The notes: a model not told the origin generated them from the letters alone. A DNA stretch of 64,000 nucleotides from an uncultured Acetatifactor sp. (GCA_910583845.1 CAJUAB010000014.1:55605-119604), one strand, 5' to 3'; counted from the first letter of the stretch, positions 7,744 through 17,170 are shown. Made by a program: numbers and translations.

Positions 7744-8445
7744 ATGATGTACAGAGTAGCGATATGTGATGACGATCAACAACAGATCCGGGAGGCGGAG
7801 TCCATTCTCTGCAGATGGAGCCGGCAATCGGGGCATATGTGCCAGATCCGCGCTTTTCCCTCCGGGGAAGCCTTTCTCTTTGCCTATGAGGAGGACAAGG
7901 CATATGATATTCTGCTGCTGGATGTGAAAATGAAGGATCTTTCGGGACTCGACCTGGCCAGACGCGTCCGGGAGGAGGATGACAGGGCGGAGATTATCTT
8001 TCTGACTTCCTATTTTGAGTTTGCCGGGGAGGGGTATGAGGTGGATGCTCTGCACTATCTGCTCAAGCCGGTCTCCGGGGATAAGCTGATCCGGGTTCTG
8101 GACAAGGCGGCGGAAAGGCTGTCCCGGCAGCCGCCCTATGTGGTTATTGTCTGTGAGGGCAGTACAATTAAACTGTATGAGGCCCGGATTTTGTATGTGG
8201 AAGCCTTTCAGCATTATATCTCCATACACACTGCGGAGGGAGAATATAAAATAAAGGAAAATATATCGTCCTTTGGAGAAAGACTCAGCAATGCTTTTTT
8301 CCGTGTACACCGTTCCTACCTGGTGTCGCTGCACCATATCGTGAGAATCTCCCGGACCAGCGTGACGCTGGAGGGAAAGATGGAGCTTCCTCTGGCCAGA
8401 GGAAAATATGATGAGATCAACCGGGCCTATATCTCCTGTGTGTAA
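7744..8445 (+). CDS. LytTR-family response regulator
   Basis: A 233-residue regulator. The receiver domain has the acidic cluster CDDD at residues 8-11, the phospho-acceptor aspartate in LLLDVKM and the lysine in YLLKPV. The C-terminal LytTR domain shows ILYVEAFQHYISIHT and FFRVHRSYLVSL. The start at 7744 follows GGAGGG by 8 nt. LytTR proteins bind pairs of short direct repeats about two helical turns apart; such a pair occurs at 9271-9300 upstream of the ABC exporter genes. The GHKL kinase that follows is its likely partner. Confidence 0.92.
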   Translation: MMYRVAICDDDQQQIREAESILCRWSRQSGHMCQIRAFPSGEAFLFAYEEDKAYDILLLDVKMKDLSGLDLARRVREEDDRAEIIFLTSYFEFAGEGYEVDALHYLLKPVSGDKLIRVLDKAAERLSRQPPYVVIVCEGSTIKLYEARILYVEAFQHYISIHTAEGEYKIKENISSFGERLSNAFFRVHRSYLVSLHHIVRISRTSVTLEGKMELPLARGKYDEINRAYISCV

Positions 8446-8589
8446 GATCCTCTCATGCACACAAAAGATCGGATTTTGCCTGTGGTACACGGCAGTACTG
8501 CGGCGGCTTTTGCCGGGAGTACATTTATGGCACGAACGGCGGATGATACCGCGCCTGCCGGAGAGATGTGAAGGAACAGGAAACAGAAA

Positions 8590-9240
8590 ATGAGAAAGAA
8601 GACTTATCTGAAACTGGCGGAATATCAGACGGAACAGTCCCGCAGGCACCTGGGGGAGGTGCAGGGCATCTACAGGGAAATGCGGGGGTATAAGCACGAT
8701 TTTCATCATCATCTGCAAACGCTGAAAGGACAGCTGGAGGCCGGAGAGACTGAGCGCGCGCTGGCCTACATCGCCCGGCTGGATCAGCAGCTGATGGATG
8801 TGGACACATTGTTAAGGACAGGGAATGTATCTCTGGACGCCCTGTTTTCCGCCAAAATAGCCCAGGCCAGATCCCAGGATATCGCCGTTACGATCCATGT
8901 GTCCGTTCCGGACAAATTGCTGCTTACGGATCTGGAACTCAGCATAGTGGTGGGCAATCTGCTGGACAATGCCATCGAGGCCTGCGGCGCGGCCCGGGGG
9001 GAGAAATTTATCCGTGTCTATATGAAAATGAAAGGAAAGATGCTCTACTTTTCCATGATCAACTCCGCCGGGAGCAAAAAAGACAAAAAAGGTTCCCTGT
9101 TTTCCTCACATAAGGAAGGATTTCACGGCTTCGGGCTTCGGCGGGTGGCAGCGATTCTCACGGAACACGGAGGCTGGTATAAATACAACAGTGAGGACGG
9201 CGCCTTTACCTCGGAATTTCTGGTGCCCGCTCTGGAATAA
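8590..9240 (+). CDS. GHKL-type sensor histidine kinase lacking a membrane domain
   Basis: A 216-residue protein containing only the catalytic part of an AgrC/LytS-like kinase: the H-box region MRGYKHDFHHHL near residue 36, the N box (VVGNLLDNAIEAC), and GFGLRRV as the G2 box. The usual N-terminal five to seven transmembrane helices are missing, and an in-frame stop occurs about 20 nt upstream of the start, so the gene is naturally short or truncated. About 145 bp separate it from the response regulator. It may sense a cytoplasmic signal or act through another membrane protein. Confidence 0.85.
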   Translation: MRKKTYLKLAEYQTEQSRRHLGEVQGIYREMRGYKHDFHHHLQTLKGQLEAGETERALAYIARLDQQLMDVDTLLRTGNVSLDALFSAKIAQARSQDIAVTIHVSVPDKLLLTDLELSIVVGNLLDNAIEACGAARGEKFIRVYMKMKGKMLYFSMINSAGSKKDKKGSLFSSHKEGFHGFGLRRVAAILTEHGGWYKYNSEDGAFTSEFLVPALE

Positions 9241-9270
9241 AGGGAAAGGGTATGGCAAATGAATCTGCAA

Positions 9271-9334
9271 TTCGTGTACGGGCCAAAGCGTTTCGTGTAC
9301 GGATTGCTTTTTTGATCTATGCGCATGCTAAAAT
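9271..9334 (+). promoter_or_regulatory. Candidate LytTR-controlled promoter of the ABC exporter operon
   Basis: Two copies of TTCGTGTAC start at 9271 and 9292, exactly 21 bp apart, the spacing expected for a LytTR-type regulator. An extended -10-like TGCTAAAAT follows at about 9326-9334. The site lies between the kinase gene and the first ABC gene. Confidence 0.55.
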
Positions 9335-9371
9335 GGACGGGAAATTTGAAACCGGACAAAAGAAAGAGGTG

Positions 9372-11240
9372 ATGAGTTTGCATGTTGAAACGGACAAAAA
9401 GCCCTGCCACAGTGTTTTTGACAATGCCATCTGGAGCTTTAAGGGCTTACTCAGGGAGGCTCCCCTGGCCTTTGCGGCTATGGCTTTACAGATGCCCCTC
9501 CATATTTTCCTGGCCTATGGGGCGGTATATCTGCCCGCCCTGGTGGTGGGGGAGGTCACAGGGGGGGAAAGTCTGGCCCACGGGGCCCGGCGCATGGGGA
9601 TACTGCTGCTGATGATGCTTGCGGCGGATATCCTTCTTCTGTTTCTGCACGCAGTATCCGACACCAGTCAGACGATCTACAGAAAACAGAAGACCGTGGA
9701 ACTGAACAGAAAGTCTATGGACTGTTTCTACCAGATCTACGAAAAAAAGGAAAACAGAGATCTGCACGACCGGGCCATATGGGCGACCATGCAGTGGAAC
9801 GGCGCGCTGCCTGTCTGCGACCTGCCAAAGCGAAGCCTGAAACTGGTGGAAAACATAGGCTGCTACTGTCTGTTCGGATCGGTGATTTCCTTTGTGAGTC
9901 CCGCACTGGTCCCCATACTGACCATCGCTCCGCTGGTGAACTGGTTCTGCGCCCGCTTATACCGCAGATGGGAATATGCCAACAGGGGAAAATGGGCGGA
10001 CATTGACCGCAGGCTGGAATATGTACAGCGCATGCCCGGAGATTTCCAGGCCGCCAAGGACATCCGCGTCTATGGGCTGGCGGACTGGTTCAAGGAGACA
10101 TTCAAGGGCCTGGCCCGGCAACGGCTGGCATGGGAGAAGAGACAGACCGGCAGGGAGTTTCTGTCCCGGATTGCGGATCTGGCGGTGATTCTGTTTCGGG
10201 ACGGGGCCGCCTATGCCCTGCTGATCCATATGACCCTGTCGGGGGAGATAGGGGTGGACGGGTTTGTGTTGTACTTTTCCGCTATTTCCATGTTTGCCTC
10301 CTTCGTGGGAAATATCGTGGAAGAGTGGAACGGGATGCATACCTCCAGTCTGAGCATTTGCGATTACCGCCAGTACCTGGACCTGCCGGAGTGGGATGGG
10401 ACGGGGGAGGCGGATGTGGACCGGCATCTGCGGGGAGCCCCGGAAATCACCTTCGAGCATGTGTCGTTTTGCTATGAGGGGGCGGAAGAGGAGACTCTCC
10501 GGGATATACACTTTACTGTAAAACCCGGCGAAAAGATTGCGCTGGTGGGGCTGAACGGGGCAGGAAAAACCACGCTGGTCAAGATTTTGTGCGGCTTGTA
10601 CCGGCCCACCGGGGGTGAAATCCGGATCAATGGCGTCCCGGCCCGGCACTTTGCCCGCAAAGACTATTACCGCCTGTTTTCTCCGGTGTTCCAGGAGGTG
10701 AAGACCGCCTTTTTCACCCTGGCGGAGACCGTGGCCGGGGATTTTGGCGGCAAGGTGGACCTTGAGAAGGCCCGGGAGTGCATGAGACTGGCCGGACTGG
10801 GAGAAAAGATAGACCAATTGCCCCGGGGAATCCACACGAAGCTGGACAAGCAGGTCAATCAGGACGGCACCGAACTGTCGGGAGGACAGCTGCAAAAATT
10901 GATGCTGGCCAGGGCCCTTTACAAGAACGCGCCGATTCTGGTGCTGGACGAACCCACAGCTGCCCTGGACCCCATAGCGGAAAACCAGATCTACCTGCAA
11001 TACAACAGGATGTCCAAGGACAAAACATCCCTTTTTATCTCCCACAGGCTGGCCTCCACTCAGTTCTGCGACAGGATTCTGTATATGAAGGAGGGGAGGA
11101 TTGCCGAGGAGGGAACTCATGAGCAGCTCTTACAGCTGGGCGGTGAGTACAGCCGGCTCTACCAGATGCAGAGCTGCTGGTACAGGGAGGATTATGAGGG
11201 GGATGAGAGCGATGCCGGAAAGAGGAAAGTCGGGAAGTAA
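9372..11240 (+). CDS. ABC exporter, fused permease and ATPase (half-transporter 1)
   Basis: About 622 residues from the start at 9372, preceded by AGAGGTG. An N-terminal six-helix exporter domain (residues about 20-320) is followed by the ATPase: Walker A GLNGAGKTT, Q loop VFQEV, signature LSGGQLQKLMLARAL, Walker B ILVLDEPTAALD and H loop FISHRLAS. An ATG at 9252 would add 40 unusual residues and cover the candidate LytTR sites, so it is not chosen. It is paired with a second half-transporter downstream and probably forms a heterodimeric exporter for a peptide or drug. Confidence 0.9.
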   Translation: MSLHVETDKKPCHSVFDNAIWSFKGLLREAPLAFAAMALQMPLHIFLAYGAVYLPALVVGEVTGGESLAHGARRMGILLLMMLAADILLLFLHAVSDTSQTIYRKQKTVELNRKSMDCFYQIYEKKENRDLHDRAIWATMQWNGALPVCDLPKRSLKLVENIGCYCLFGSVISFVSPALVPILTIAPLVNWFCARLYRRWEYANRGKWADIDRRLEYVQRMPGDFQAAKDIRVYGLADWFKETFKGLARQRLAWEKRQTGREFLSRIADLAVILFRDGAAYALLIHMTLSGEIGVDGFVLYFSAISMFASFVGNIVEEWNGMHTSSLSICDYRQYLDLPEWDGTGEADVDRHLRGAPEITFEHVSFCYEGAEEETLRDIHFTVKPGEKIALVGLNGAGKTTLVKILCGLYRPTGGEIRINGVPARHFARKDYYRLFSPVFQEVKTAFFTLAETVAGDFGGKVDLEKARECMRLAGLGEKIDQLPRGIHTKLDKQVNQDGTELSGGQLQKLMLARALYKNAPILVLDEPTAALDPIAENQIYLQYNRMSKDKTSLFISHRLASTQFCDRILYMKEGRIAEEGTHEQLLQLGGEYSRLYQMQSCWYREDYEGDESDAGKRKVGK

Positions 11241-11352
11241 ACTTCCAGATCTTGATTGGCGCAATATCATGGACTATGCCCATGATATGCGGATAGAGGA
11301 TTGATTGGTGTAATACCGCAGGCAAAGCCAGCGGTATGCGGGAAGAGGAAAG

Positions 11353-13176
11353 ATGAAAGTATCAGAACATATACAATTGACAAAAAGATCCGTGAGCCTG
11401 CTTTTTTCCCTGAGCAGGGCAAAGATCACATGCCTGCTGCTGGGCAGCTTCACAGGGGCTGTCATGCCCTATGTGCCCGTCTGGTTTTCAGCCCGCCTGC
11501 TGGACTGCCTGTATGAGGGAAGGGAGGCCGGAACGCTGGCCCTCTATGTGCTGCTCACTGTGGGCCTTGTATTCCTTCTGAGTCTGGCGCGCGCCTACCT
11601 GGACGCAAGGTGCCGCATGGCGTCCACGGAAATGTATCGCAACGAAAACTGGAAATATTCCGAAAAGGCCATGCAGATGGCCTATGAATCCATTGAGGAC
11701 CCGGAGGTGGCGCATCTTCGGGACAGGATTCAGAGGGAAACGCAGGTGGGCTACAATATTTATCGTTTGTTCCACAGCCTGGAAGGGATCGTCGGCCATG
11801 TGACCCGCATCGGGATATCCCTGTGGCTGACGGCGCCCTTCTTCCTTCTGAAAACAATCTCTGCCCCTGCCAGGGCGGCTTTTGCGGCAGGTCTGGCGCT
11901 GACAGTGCTGTGTAAAATCATCACCACCAGAAAGGTGGAGGAGCTGAACAATCAGTATTACAGCGGATGTGTTCACTTGAATATGCTGGGGAGCAAGTTT
12001 CATGCGTACCTGGATGATTACCACAGCGGTAAGGATATCCGGATTTACGGCATGTCGGAAGGGCTGACAGCGTACAGCGCCGCGCTGCGCCGGGAAACCT
12101 TCGGGATGTATCGCAAAAAGAACAGAAGGCAGGCGGAGGTTCAGATTGCCAATGTGGCCATGAGCCGTATCCTGCAATTCGGCCTGTATGTGCTGCTTTT
12201 TTCCGCCGCTTTGAAGGGAGGCGTCAGCGTGGGTTCCATAGCCAGATATGTGTCCTGCGTCCTGCTGCTGTTGGAAGCCTGCTCCGGTCTGGCGGCCAGT
12301 CTGCAGACAGCCCTTGTGAATCAGGAATACATGAAGCGGTACTTTTCCTATTTTGACATACAGAACCATATGTATCAGGGTTCTCTGACGGTGGAGAAGC
12401 GGGATGACAATGACTATCATGTGGAGTTCCGGGACGTGTCCTTCCGGTATCCCCACACACGGGAATATGCTTTGCGCCATGTGAACCTGAAGTTCAAGGC
12501 CGGGGAGAAACTGGCCGTGGTGGGCGCCAACGGCAGCGGAAAGACGACCTTTATCAAGCTGATGTGCCGTCTCTACGACCCTACAGAGGGAGAGATCCTG
12601 TTAAACGGCGTCAATATCAGAAAGTACGATTACGATGAGTATCTGTCCATTTTTTCCGTGGTTTTCCAGGATTTTTGGCTGTTTTCCTTCACGCTGGGGG
12701 AAAATGTGGCCGGGGCAGGGGTGAATCGTGCAGAAAAATATGACGGTCGGCGCGTGGAGCGATGTCTGGAGCAGGCGGGCCTTGGCAAGCGCCTGGATAC
12801 GCTGGAGAGAGGACTTGACACTTTCCTGTACAAGGATTGTGATGACGGCGGCGTGGAGATATCCGGGGGAGAGGCCCAAAAGATCGCGCTGGCCCGGGCC
12901 CTCTATAAGGATGCCCCGTTCATGATCCTGGACGAGCCCACCGCCGCCCTGGACCCGGTGTCGGAATACGAGGTGTTCCGGAAATTCAATGAAATTGCCG
13001 GGGATAAGACGGCTGTCTATATCAGCCATCGGCTGGCTTCCTGCCGTTTCTGTGACAAGATCGCGGTGTTCGACGAAGGCCGGGTGGTGCAGACCGGCAG
13101 TCACGAAGAGCTGTTGGCCCAGGAGGGCGGCAGATATCATGAGCTCTGGCATGCCCAGGCACAATATTATGGATGA
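11353..13176 (+). CDS. ABC exporter, fused permease and ATPase (half-transporter 2)
   Basis: A 607-residue half-transporter with an N-terminal six-helix membrane domain (residues about 20-310) and an ATPase domain: Walker A GANGSGKTT, Q loop VFQDFW, signature ISGGEAQKIALARAL, Walker B MILDEPTAALD and H loop YISHRLAS. The start follows GGAAGAGG. A 112-bp gap separates it from the first half-transporter; the two are probably co-transcribed and form a heterodimer. The LytTR/GHKL pair upstream suggests signal-induced expression. The cargo is unknown; no precursor-peptide gene was recognised nearby. Confidence 0.9.
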   Translation: MKVSEHIQLTKRSVSLLFSLSRAKITCLLLGSFTGAVMPYVPVWFSARLLDCLYEGREAGTLALYVLLTVGLVFLLSLARAYLDARCRMASTEMYRNENWKYSEKAMQMAYESIEDPEVAHLRDRIQRETQVGYNIYRLFHSLEGIVGHVTRIGISLWLTAPFFLLKTISAPARAAFAAGLALTVLCKIITTRKVEELNNQYYSGCVHLNMLGSKFHAYLDDYHSGKDIRIYGMSEGLTAYSAALRRETFGMYRKKNRRQAEVQIANVAMSRILQFGLYVLLFSAALKGGVSVGSIARYVSCVLLLLEACSGLAASLQTALVNQEYMKRYFSYFDIQNHMYQGSLTVEKRDDNDYHVEFRDVSFRYPHTREYALRHVNLKFKAGEKLAVVGANGSGKTTFIKLMCRLYDPTEGEILLNGVNIRKYDYDEYLSIFSVVFQDFWLFSFTLGENVAGAGVNRAEKYDGRRVERCLEQAGLGKRLDTLERGLDTFLYKDCDDGGVEISGGEAQKIALARALYKDAPFMILDEPTAALDPVSEYEVFRKFNEIAGDKTAVYISHRLASCRFCDKIAVFDEGRVVQTGSHEELLAQEGGRYHELWHAQAQYYG

Positions 13177-13222
13177 AAACGACAGAGTACACGCTCTGCG
13201 GGGAATTATGTCTGCATTTTTT

Positions 13223-13249
13223 TGTAACATTTTTGCGGTGAGTCCGTCC
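13223..13249 (+). promoter_or_regulatory. ECF-type autoregulated promoter
   Basis: TGTAAC and CGTC are separated by 16 bp, the classic layout of ECF sigma factor promoters in Firmicutes. It lies 35 bp before the sigma gene, as expected for autoregulation. Confidence 0.6.
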
Positions 13250-13283
13250 AATCTGTGAAGGGGCGGAAAAGAGGTGATGGTAC

Positions 13284-13766
13284 GTGGAGAAAAAACCCTT
13301 TGAAAAACTGTATGAAACGTATTATATGCGGGTTTATTCTTATGCGATGACGATCGTCAGGCAAAGGCATATGGCGGAGGAGATCACGCAGGAGACCTTC
13401 TATAAGGCGTTTACAGCAAAAAGCGGGTTCCGGGGGGAATCCAGCGAAGTGACATGGCTTTGCGCCATTGCCAGGAATCTCTGTCTGGACGAGATGCGTC
13501 GGCAGTCAAAGAGCATGGAGATGGACTTTGACGAGGAGATGGACAGCGGCATCAATATCGAGGCCGAAGTGGAGGACAGGGATGCGTCCGGCCGGATTCA
13601 CCGGGCGTTGCAGGAGCTGGAGGAACCTTACCGCAAAGTGTTCGAGCTGCGGATATTCGGGGAATTGTCCTTCCGGGAGATAGGCGGTATCTGTGAAAAA
13701 ACCGAAAACTGGGCGAGGGTTACATACCATCGCGCGAAGCTGAAGCTGCAAAATCTGATGGAATAG
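13284..13766 (+). CDS. ECF-type RNA polymerase sigma factor
   Basis: A 160-residue sigma-70 family protein with region 2 (FEKLYETYYMRVYSYAM, EEITQETFYKAF) and region 4 (LEEPYRKVFELRIFGELSF, a helix-turn-helix ending in WARVTYHRAKLKL). Translation starts at GTG 13284, after AGAGGTGAT. The zinc-finger anti-sigma gene follows, a typical sigma/anti-sigma operon. The stimulus is unknown; cell-envelope stress would be usual for such pairs. Confidence 0.9.
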   Translation: MEKKPFEKLYETYYMRVYSYAMTIVRQRHMAEEITQETFYKAFTAKSGFRGESSEVTWLCAIARNLCLDEMRRQSKSMEMDFDEEMDSGINIEAEVEDRDASGRIHRALQELEEPYRKVFELRIFGELSFREIGGICEKTENWARVTYHRAKLKLQNLME

Positions 13767-13892
13767 ACGCAGAGCTTTATTGACGGCATGTTTTCCAAAA
13801 CGCGTAAGACGCAGGCCATGATGTCGATTAAACAGGGTTATGCGCGTTTCCGGGAAATATGCGGAATTTTGATTCAAGAAAGGAAAATGTCC

Positions 13893-14867
13893 ATGAAAAT
13901 GAATTGTAATGTAATCCAGGACTTACTTCCGCTCTACGCGGACCGGATCTGCAGCGGCGAGAGCAGGGAGCTTGTGGATGAGCATCTTGCGGAGTGTGAA
14001 GACTGTACCGCTCTCCTGGGGCAGATGCGCAGCACGGAGATGGAATCGCATCTGAGAGAGGAGACGGAAAATGTGCTTCGACGCCAGGCCCGCTTTTTTA
14101 AGAGGAAATCTGCCGTGATCGGCGCGGTCATTGCCGGAATTTTTATGATCCCTGTACTGGTGTGCCTGATTGTCAATCTGGCCACGGGGGCGGCGCTGGA
14201 CTGGTTTTTCATTGTCCTGGCTTCCCTGATCACGGCGGCCTCCCTGCTGGTGGTACCGCTGGTGGTGCCTGAAAACAAGCTGCTCTGGACGCTGGGCACG
14301 TTCACCCTCAGCCTGTTGCTGCTTCTGGGTGTCATCTGTCTCTATACCCGGGGACGATGGTTCTTTGTCGCAGCCACATCGGTATTGCTGGGAATTTCCG
14401 TATGTTTTCTGCCCTTTGCGGTTCATGTCGGCCCGCTTGGGAAAATGCTGGGCAATCGGAAAAGTCTGACGGTCATGACATCGGCCACGCTGCTGTTCGG
14501 ACTGATGATGTTGAGCATCGGGGTATACACAAAGTCCGCTGATTTCGAAAAAATCGCGCCGGTGGTTTCCCTGCCGATTCTGATTTTCATATGGCTCCTG
14601 TTTCTGCTGGTCCGCTACACAAGGTTGAACGGTCAGCTCAAGGCGGGAATCTGCACAGTGGGAATCGGCGTCTTTTCATTTTTTGCGGATTATTTTATGA
14701 ACAGGTGTATCGGCAATGAGACAGCGCTGCCGGTTTTCAGGCCCTTTGTCTGGAAGAGCAGTACGGTTGACGGCAATCTGAAATGGATGCTTCTTCTCGT
14801 CTGCGCGATTGTGGGGATTGTGCTTGGCGTTGGCGGAATCAGGAAAGGCAGAAAAGAGAAGAGATGA
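13893..14867 (+). CDS. Zinc-finger (zf-HC2) anti-sigma factor with a multi-helix membrane domain
   Basis: About 324 residues. The N-terminus has a zinc-binding anti-sigma domain (CNVIQDLLPLYADR, then H-x3-C-x2-C in EHLAECEDC near residue 35). After a basic linker come at least seven hydrophobic segments between residues about 75 and 320. The start at 13893 is 8 nt from AAGAAAGG; upstream in-frame ATGs have no site. The protein probably holds the sigma factor at the membrane. The number of membrane helices is larger than in simple one-helix anti-sigmas. Confidence 0.85.
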   Translation: MKMNCNVIQDLLPLYADRICSGESRELVDEHLAECEDCTALLGQMRSTEMESHLREETENVLRRQARFFKRKSAVIGAVIAGIFMIPVLVCLIVNLATGAALDWFFIVLASLITAASLLVVPLVVPENKLLWTLGTFTLSLLLLLGVICLYTRGRWFFVAATSVLLGISVCFLPFAVHVGPLGKMLGNRKSLTVMTSATLLFGLMMLSIGVYTKSADFEKIAPVVSLPILIFIWLLFLLVRYTRLNGQLKAGICTVGIGVFSFFADYFMNRCIGNETALPVFRPFVWKSSTVDGNLKWMLLLVCAIVGIVLGVGGIRKGRKEKR

Positions 14868-14941
14868 GTGAAAGACAGCGGGGCATTTGGAAAAAAACAG
14901 ATTCCGGATGCCTCGCTGTAATTGTCAGGTTATTTTATCCC

Positions 14942-15574
14942 TTATTCCTCTTCCGGGTCTTCGTCTTCCTCGAATTCAACAGGCAGTTCCAGATTCCAGG
15001 GAACCGAACAGGGGCCGCCGGGCATAATCAGCAGCTCTCTACAGATCTGCTCCCTCTCTTCCACATCCTCCAGGGCTTCTTCGTCCTCCTCATCCTCCTC
15101 CAGACGCCATGCTTTGTAGCCGTTGATGTAGCTGGAGTAGAGATGCATCCAGGAGGGATAGTAGCACTGCATCAGGCTTCCCACCACCAGGGATATGTCC
15201 ATCATCTCCTCACGGTCGATTATACCGGCCACGAAAGCCATCCCCAGGATCTGACATGCGCGGCAGAGATCCCAGGCTCCGGTCTCGATATCCTCCTGAT
15301 CAATGTTATCATCCTCCATATACAGGGCAGTCAGGTATGTTACCGTATCCAGCAGATCGTCCCTGTTGTCGATCCCCCAGTCCCTGCTCAACATCACCTT
15401 CATATCGGCAGCGCTCTCTTCCTTCACGGGAGAACCCGCGATATACTGCCAGTCTCCCTCGGAGTAATACTCGGACCACATGGCATATGTAGCGATGACC
15501 CATCGTTCCACATCATCCTGCGGAGCGGTTACGTTCTCCAGATTCTGTTCGTCTGATTCGCCTGGTACTTTCAT
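14942..15574 (-). CDS. DUF1266 domain-containing protein
   Basis: A 210-residue soluble protein matching DUF1266: DWGIDNRDDLLDTVTYL near residue 65, then AWDLCRACQILGMAFVAGIIDREEMMD. The C-terminal tail is extremely acidic. The start is preceded by GAAAGGGG. The function of DUF1266 proteins is unknown; they are common in accessory regions and sometimes linked with polymorphic toxin loci. The XRE regulator at 15900 is divergent. Confidence 0.78.
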   Translation of the reverse strand: MKVPGESDEQNLENVTAPQDDVERWVIATYAMWSEYYSEGDWQYIAGSPVKEESAADMKVMLSRDWGIDNRDDLLDTVTYLTALYMEDDNIDQEDIETGAWDLCRACQILGMAFVAGIIDREEMMDISLVVGSLMQCYYPSWMHLYSSYINGYKAWRLEEDEEDEEALEDVEEREQICRELLIMPGGPCSVPWNLELPVEFEEDEDPEEE

Positions 15575-15703
15575 TTTTTCCCCTTTCTGTGCGTGGCACG
15601 GAAAACATCAGTCAGTATTTCCAGTTTTAAATATACAGTATTTTTCCGCACTTTTCAACACTTATTGCACAATAGTACGGTTGACAGAAACCGGTAAGCC
15701 GTA

Positions 15704-15724
15704 ATGTAAACGGACGGTTTACAT
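15704..15724. promoter_or_regulatory. Perfect inverted repeat between divergent genes, candidate operator
   Basis: ATGTAAAC and GTTTACAT flank a 5-bp spacer. It lies between the divergent DUF1266 and XRE genes and could be an operator of the XRE protein. Confidence 0.5.
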
Positions 15725-15899
15725 GATGCGCTTAAGCAGCGCTTCTGACGTGGTGTTTTTTTCGTTTTTTTGCGCTATAATGATGTACAGGCACAGGACA
15801 GCCCGGTACACTGGGGGTATGTCTGAGCCCCGGCAAGGTTTGAAGGAATTTACCCCTACAGAGCCATTGGACAGCAATTTCATCAGCGGAGGAATGATT

Positions 15900-16634
15900 A
15901 TGAGCCTGGGAAAAAACATCCGGTATATGAGAAGACAGAAAAAGATTACACAGGAACAGTTGGCTGAAATGATGTCTGTTTCCCGCCAGACAATATCCAG
16001 GTGGGAAGCCGACGAGATCGTGCCTGAGCTGAATAAGCTGGTAGCCTTGAGTGACGCGTTCTCCTGCGGCCTGGACAGTATGGTCAAAGAGGATATGAGC
16101 GCGGGAGAAGATATTTATTCGCAGATTACGGTCAAAAAAATGAAGGCCTTCCGGATGGCAAGGTATGTAATGCTCACGCCCAATCCGGAAGACGATGTAA
16201 ACGCGTATATGGATCATTGGGCGCATCGGTCCGGATTGCTGAAAGCGCATCCGGACGCCATGAGAATCGGATGGGATTTTCCCTTTGTACCGCCTGATCT
16301 GCATACCCGATTTGGCATTCACGGATATGTGGCCGCTTATATTTTGCCGGAAGGATATGAAACAGGTTGTCCGGGTGTGGAATTTGCCCGTCAGAAAGAG
16401 GCGGATTACGCGGTAATCACAATTTATGATCCCTTTGCGGCAATCGACCGTATCCGGATCGGCTACAGAAAAATAATGGAATTTCTGGGCGCGAACGGAT
16501 TCTGCGAAAGGCCGAAGGAGGATATTCTGTCCTGTTTTGAGTACGTATATGAAAAGGAGCATGGAACTTGCATGGACGTGTATATCCATGTGGACAGCGT
16601 CTCGAAAACCGGCAGTTATACCAATTTTTCTTAG
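15900..16634 (+). CDS. XRE-family regulator with a C-terminal GyrI-like effector domain
   Basis: A 244-residue regulator. Residues 1-65 are a Cro/CI-type helix-turn-helix (ITQEQLAEMMSVSRQTISRWE). Residues about 75-240 resemble a GyrI-like/AraC effector-binding domain (FRMARY, GYVAAYILPEGYET, FAIDRIRIGYRKIMEFLGANG). The protein may sense a small ligand. The start at 15900 is 6 nt from GGAGGA. Its promoter region is shared with the divergent DUF1266 gene. Confidence 0.8.
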   Translation: MSLGKNIRYMRRQKKITQEQLAEMMSVSRQTISRWEADEIVPELNKLVALSDAFSCGLDSMVKEDMSAGEDIYSQITVKKMKAFRMARYVMLTPNPEDDVNAYMDHWAHRSGLLKAHPDAMRIGWDFPFVPPDLHTRFGIHGYVAAYILPEGYETGCPGVEFARQKEADYAVITIYDPFAAIDRIRIGYRKIMEFLGANGFCERPKEDILSCFEYVYEKEHGTCMDVYIHVDSVSKTGSYTNFS

Positions 16635-16671
16635 TGATCCATCCGGCCCGCAATTATATTTTCAGCACCGC

Positions 16672-16750
16672 CTGTTTTGCCGTCCGTCAATGGTGCCGCC
16701 GCATGGCCTGTTTTGCCGTTCGTCAATGGTGCCACCGCACCGCCTCCTTC
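16672..16750. repeat. Two direct copies of a 37-bp unit
   Basis: Two consecutive units of the form CCTGTTTTGCCGT / CGTCAATGGTGCC / CCGCA follow the XRE gene stop. They open an 845-bp gene-free stretch (16635-17479) that otherwise holds only the repeat elements listed next. Confidence 0.55.
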
Positions 16751-16806
16751 TTCCGTCTTGCGGGCTGACAAAATATCCGGCACAGGCAGTGGGATTACCG
16801 GCCGGA

Positions 16807-16878
16807 TAGAGCGCGGGAGCGTGTTTGAAATGCTTTCGGTCAGATGTGTGTCACAATTTGTGGGAGTTATGGTCAAAG
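16807..16878. repeat. Half copy of the MITE-like element
   Basis: The stretch begins GAGCGTGTTTGAAA and continues through CACAATTTGTGGGAG. It matches one end and the interior of the elements at 22643-22814 and 59929-60096. The other end is missing. Confidence 0.5.
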
Positions 16879-16916
16879 ACGGACGTATAAGGAATACCCT
16901 GTTCCAGACAGAGGCC

Positions 16917-17170
16917 GGGGTATATATAAAAAAATTACTTCCCAGTACCCTGCCCGGAGTCCCCAGAGGCAGAAAAACAGATTTTTTCCCGCATATCAGG
17001 GCATATACAGAAAAATTGTCGCTTTATATCCACTTTTTTGCGATCAGCGGGGTACCGACACACAATTTTCCTGTATATGCCCTGTTTCCCCATACAAACT
17101 GGGCAAAAAGGGGAGAATTTGTGAAACAGCGGGGTATTGCGGAACAATTTTTTTCTATGTACCCTGCCGG
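16917..17170. repeat. Palindromic hairpin-rich element, copy 1
   Basis: Several alternating copies of a motif joining GGGYATATACAG to AAAAATTGT. The central pair, 16997-17019 and 17062-17084, forms a hairpin of about 23 bp. A second, inverted copy lies at 21435-21685 and shares the loop sequence (TCCACTTTTTTGC). No coding frame is apparent. Confidence 0.6.

Noticed and set aside
9252..9371. 40-residue N-terminal extension of the first ABC exporter
   Set aside because: The translated stretch is atypical, and the DNA holds the 21-bp spaced repeats and a promoter-like sequence. The start at 9372 has its own binding site.
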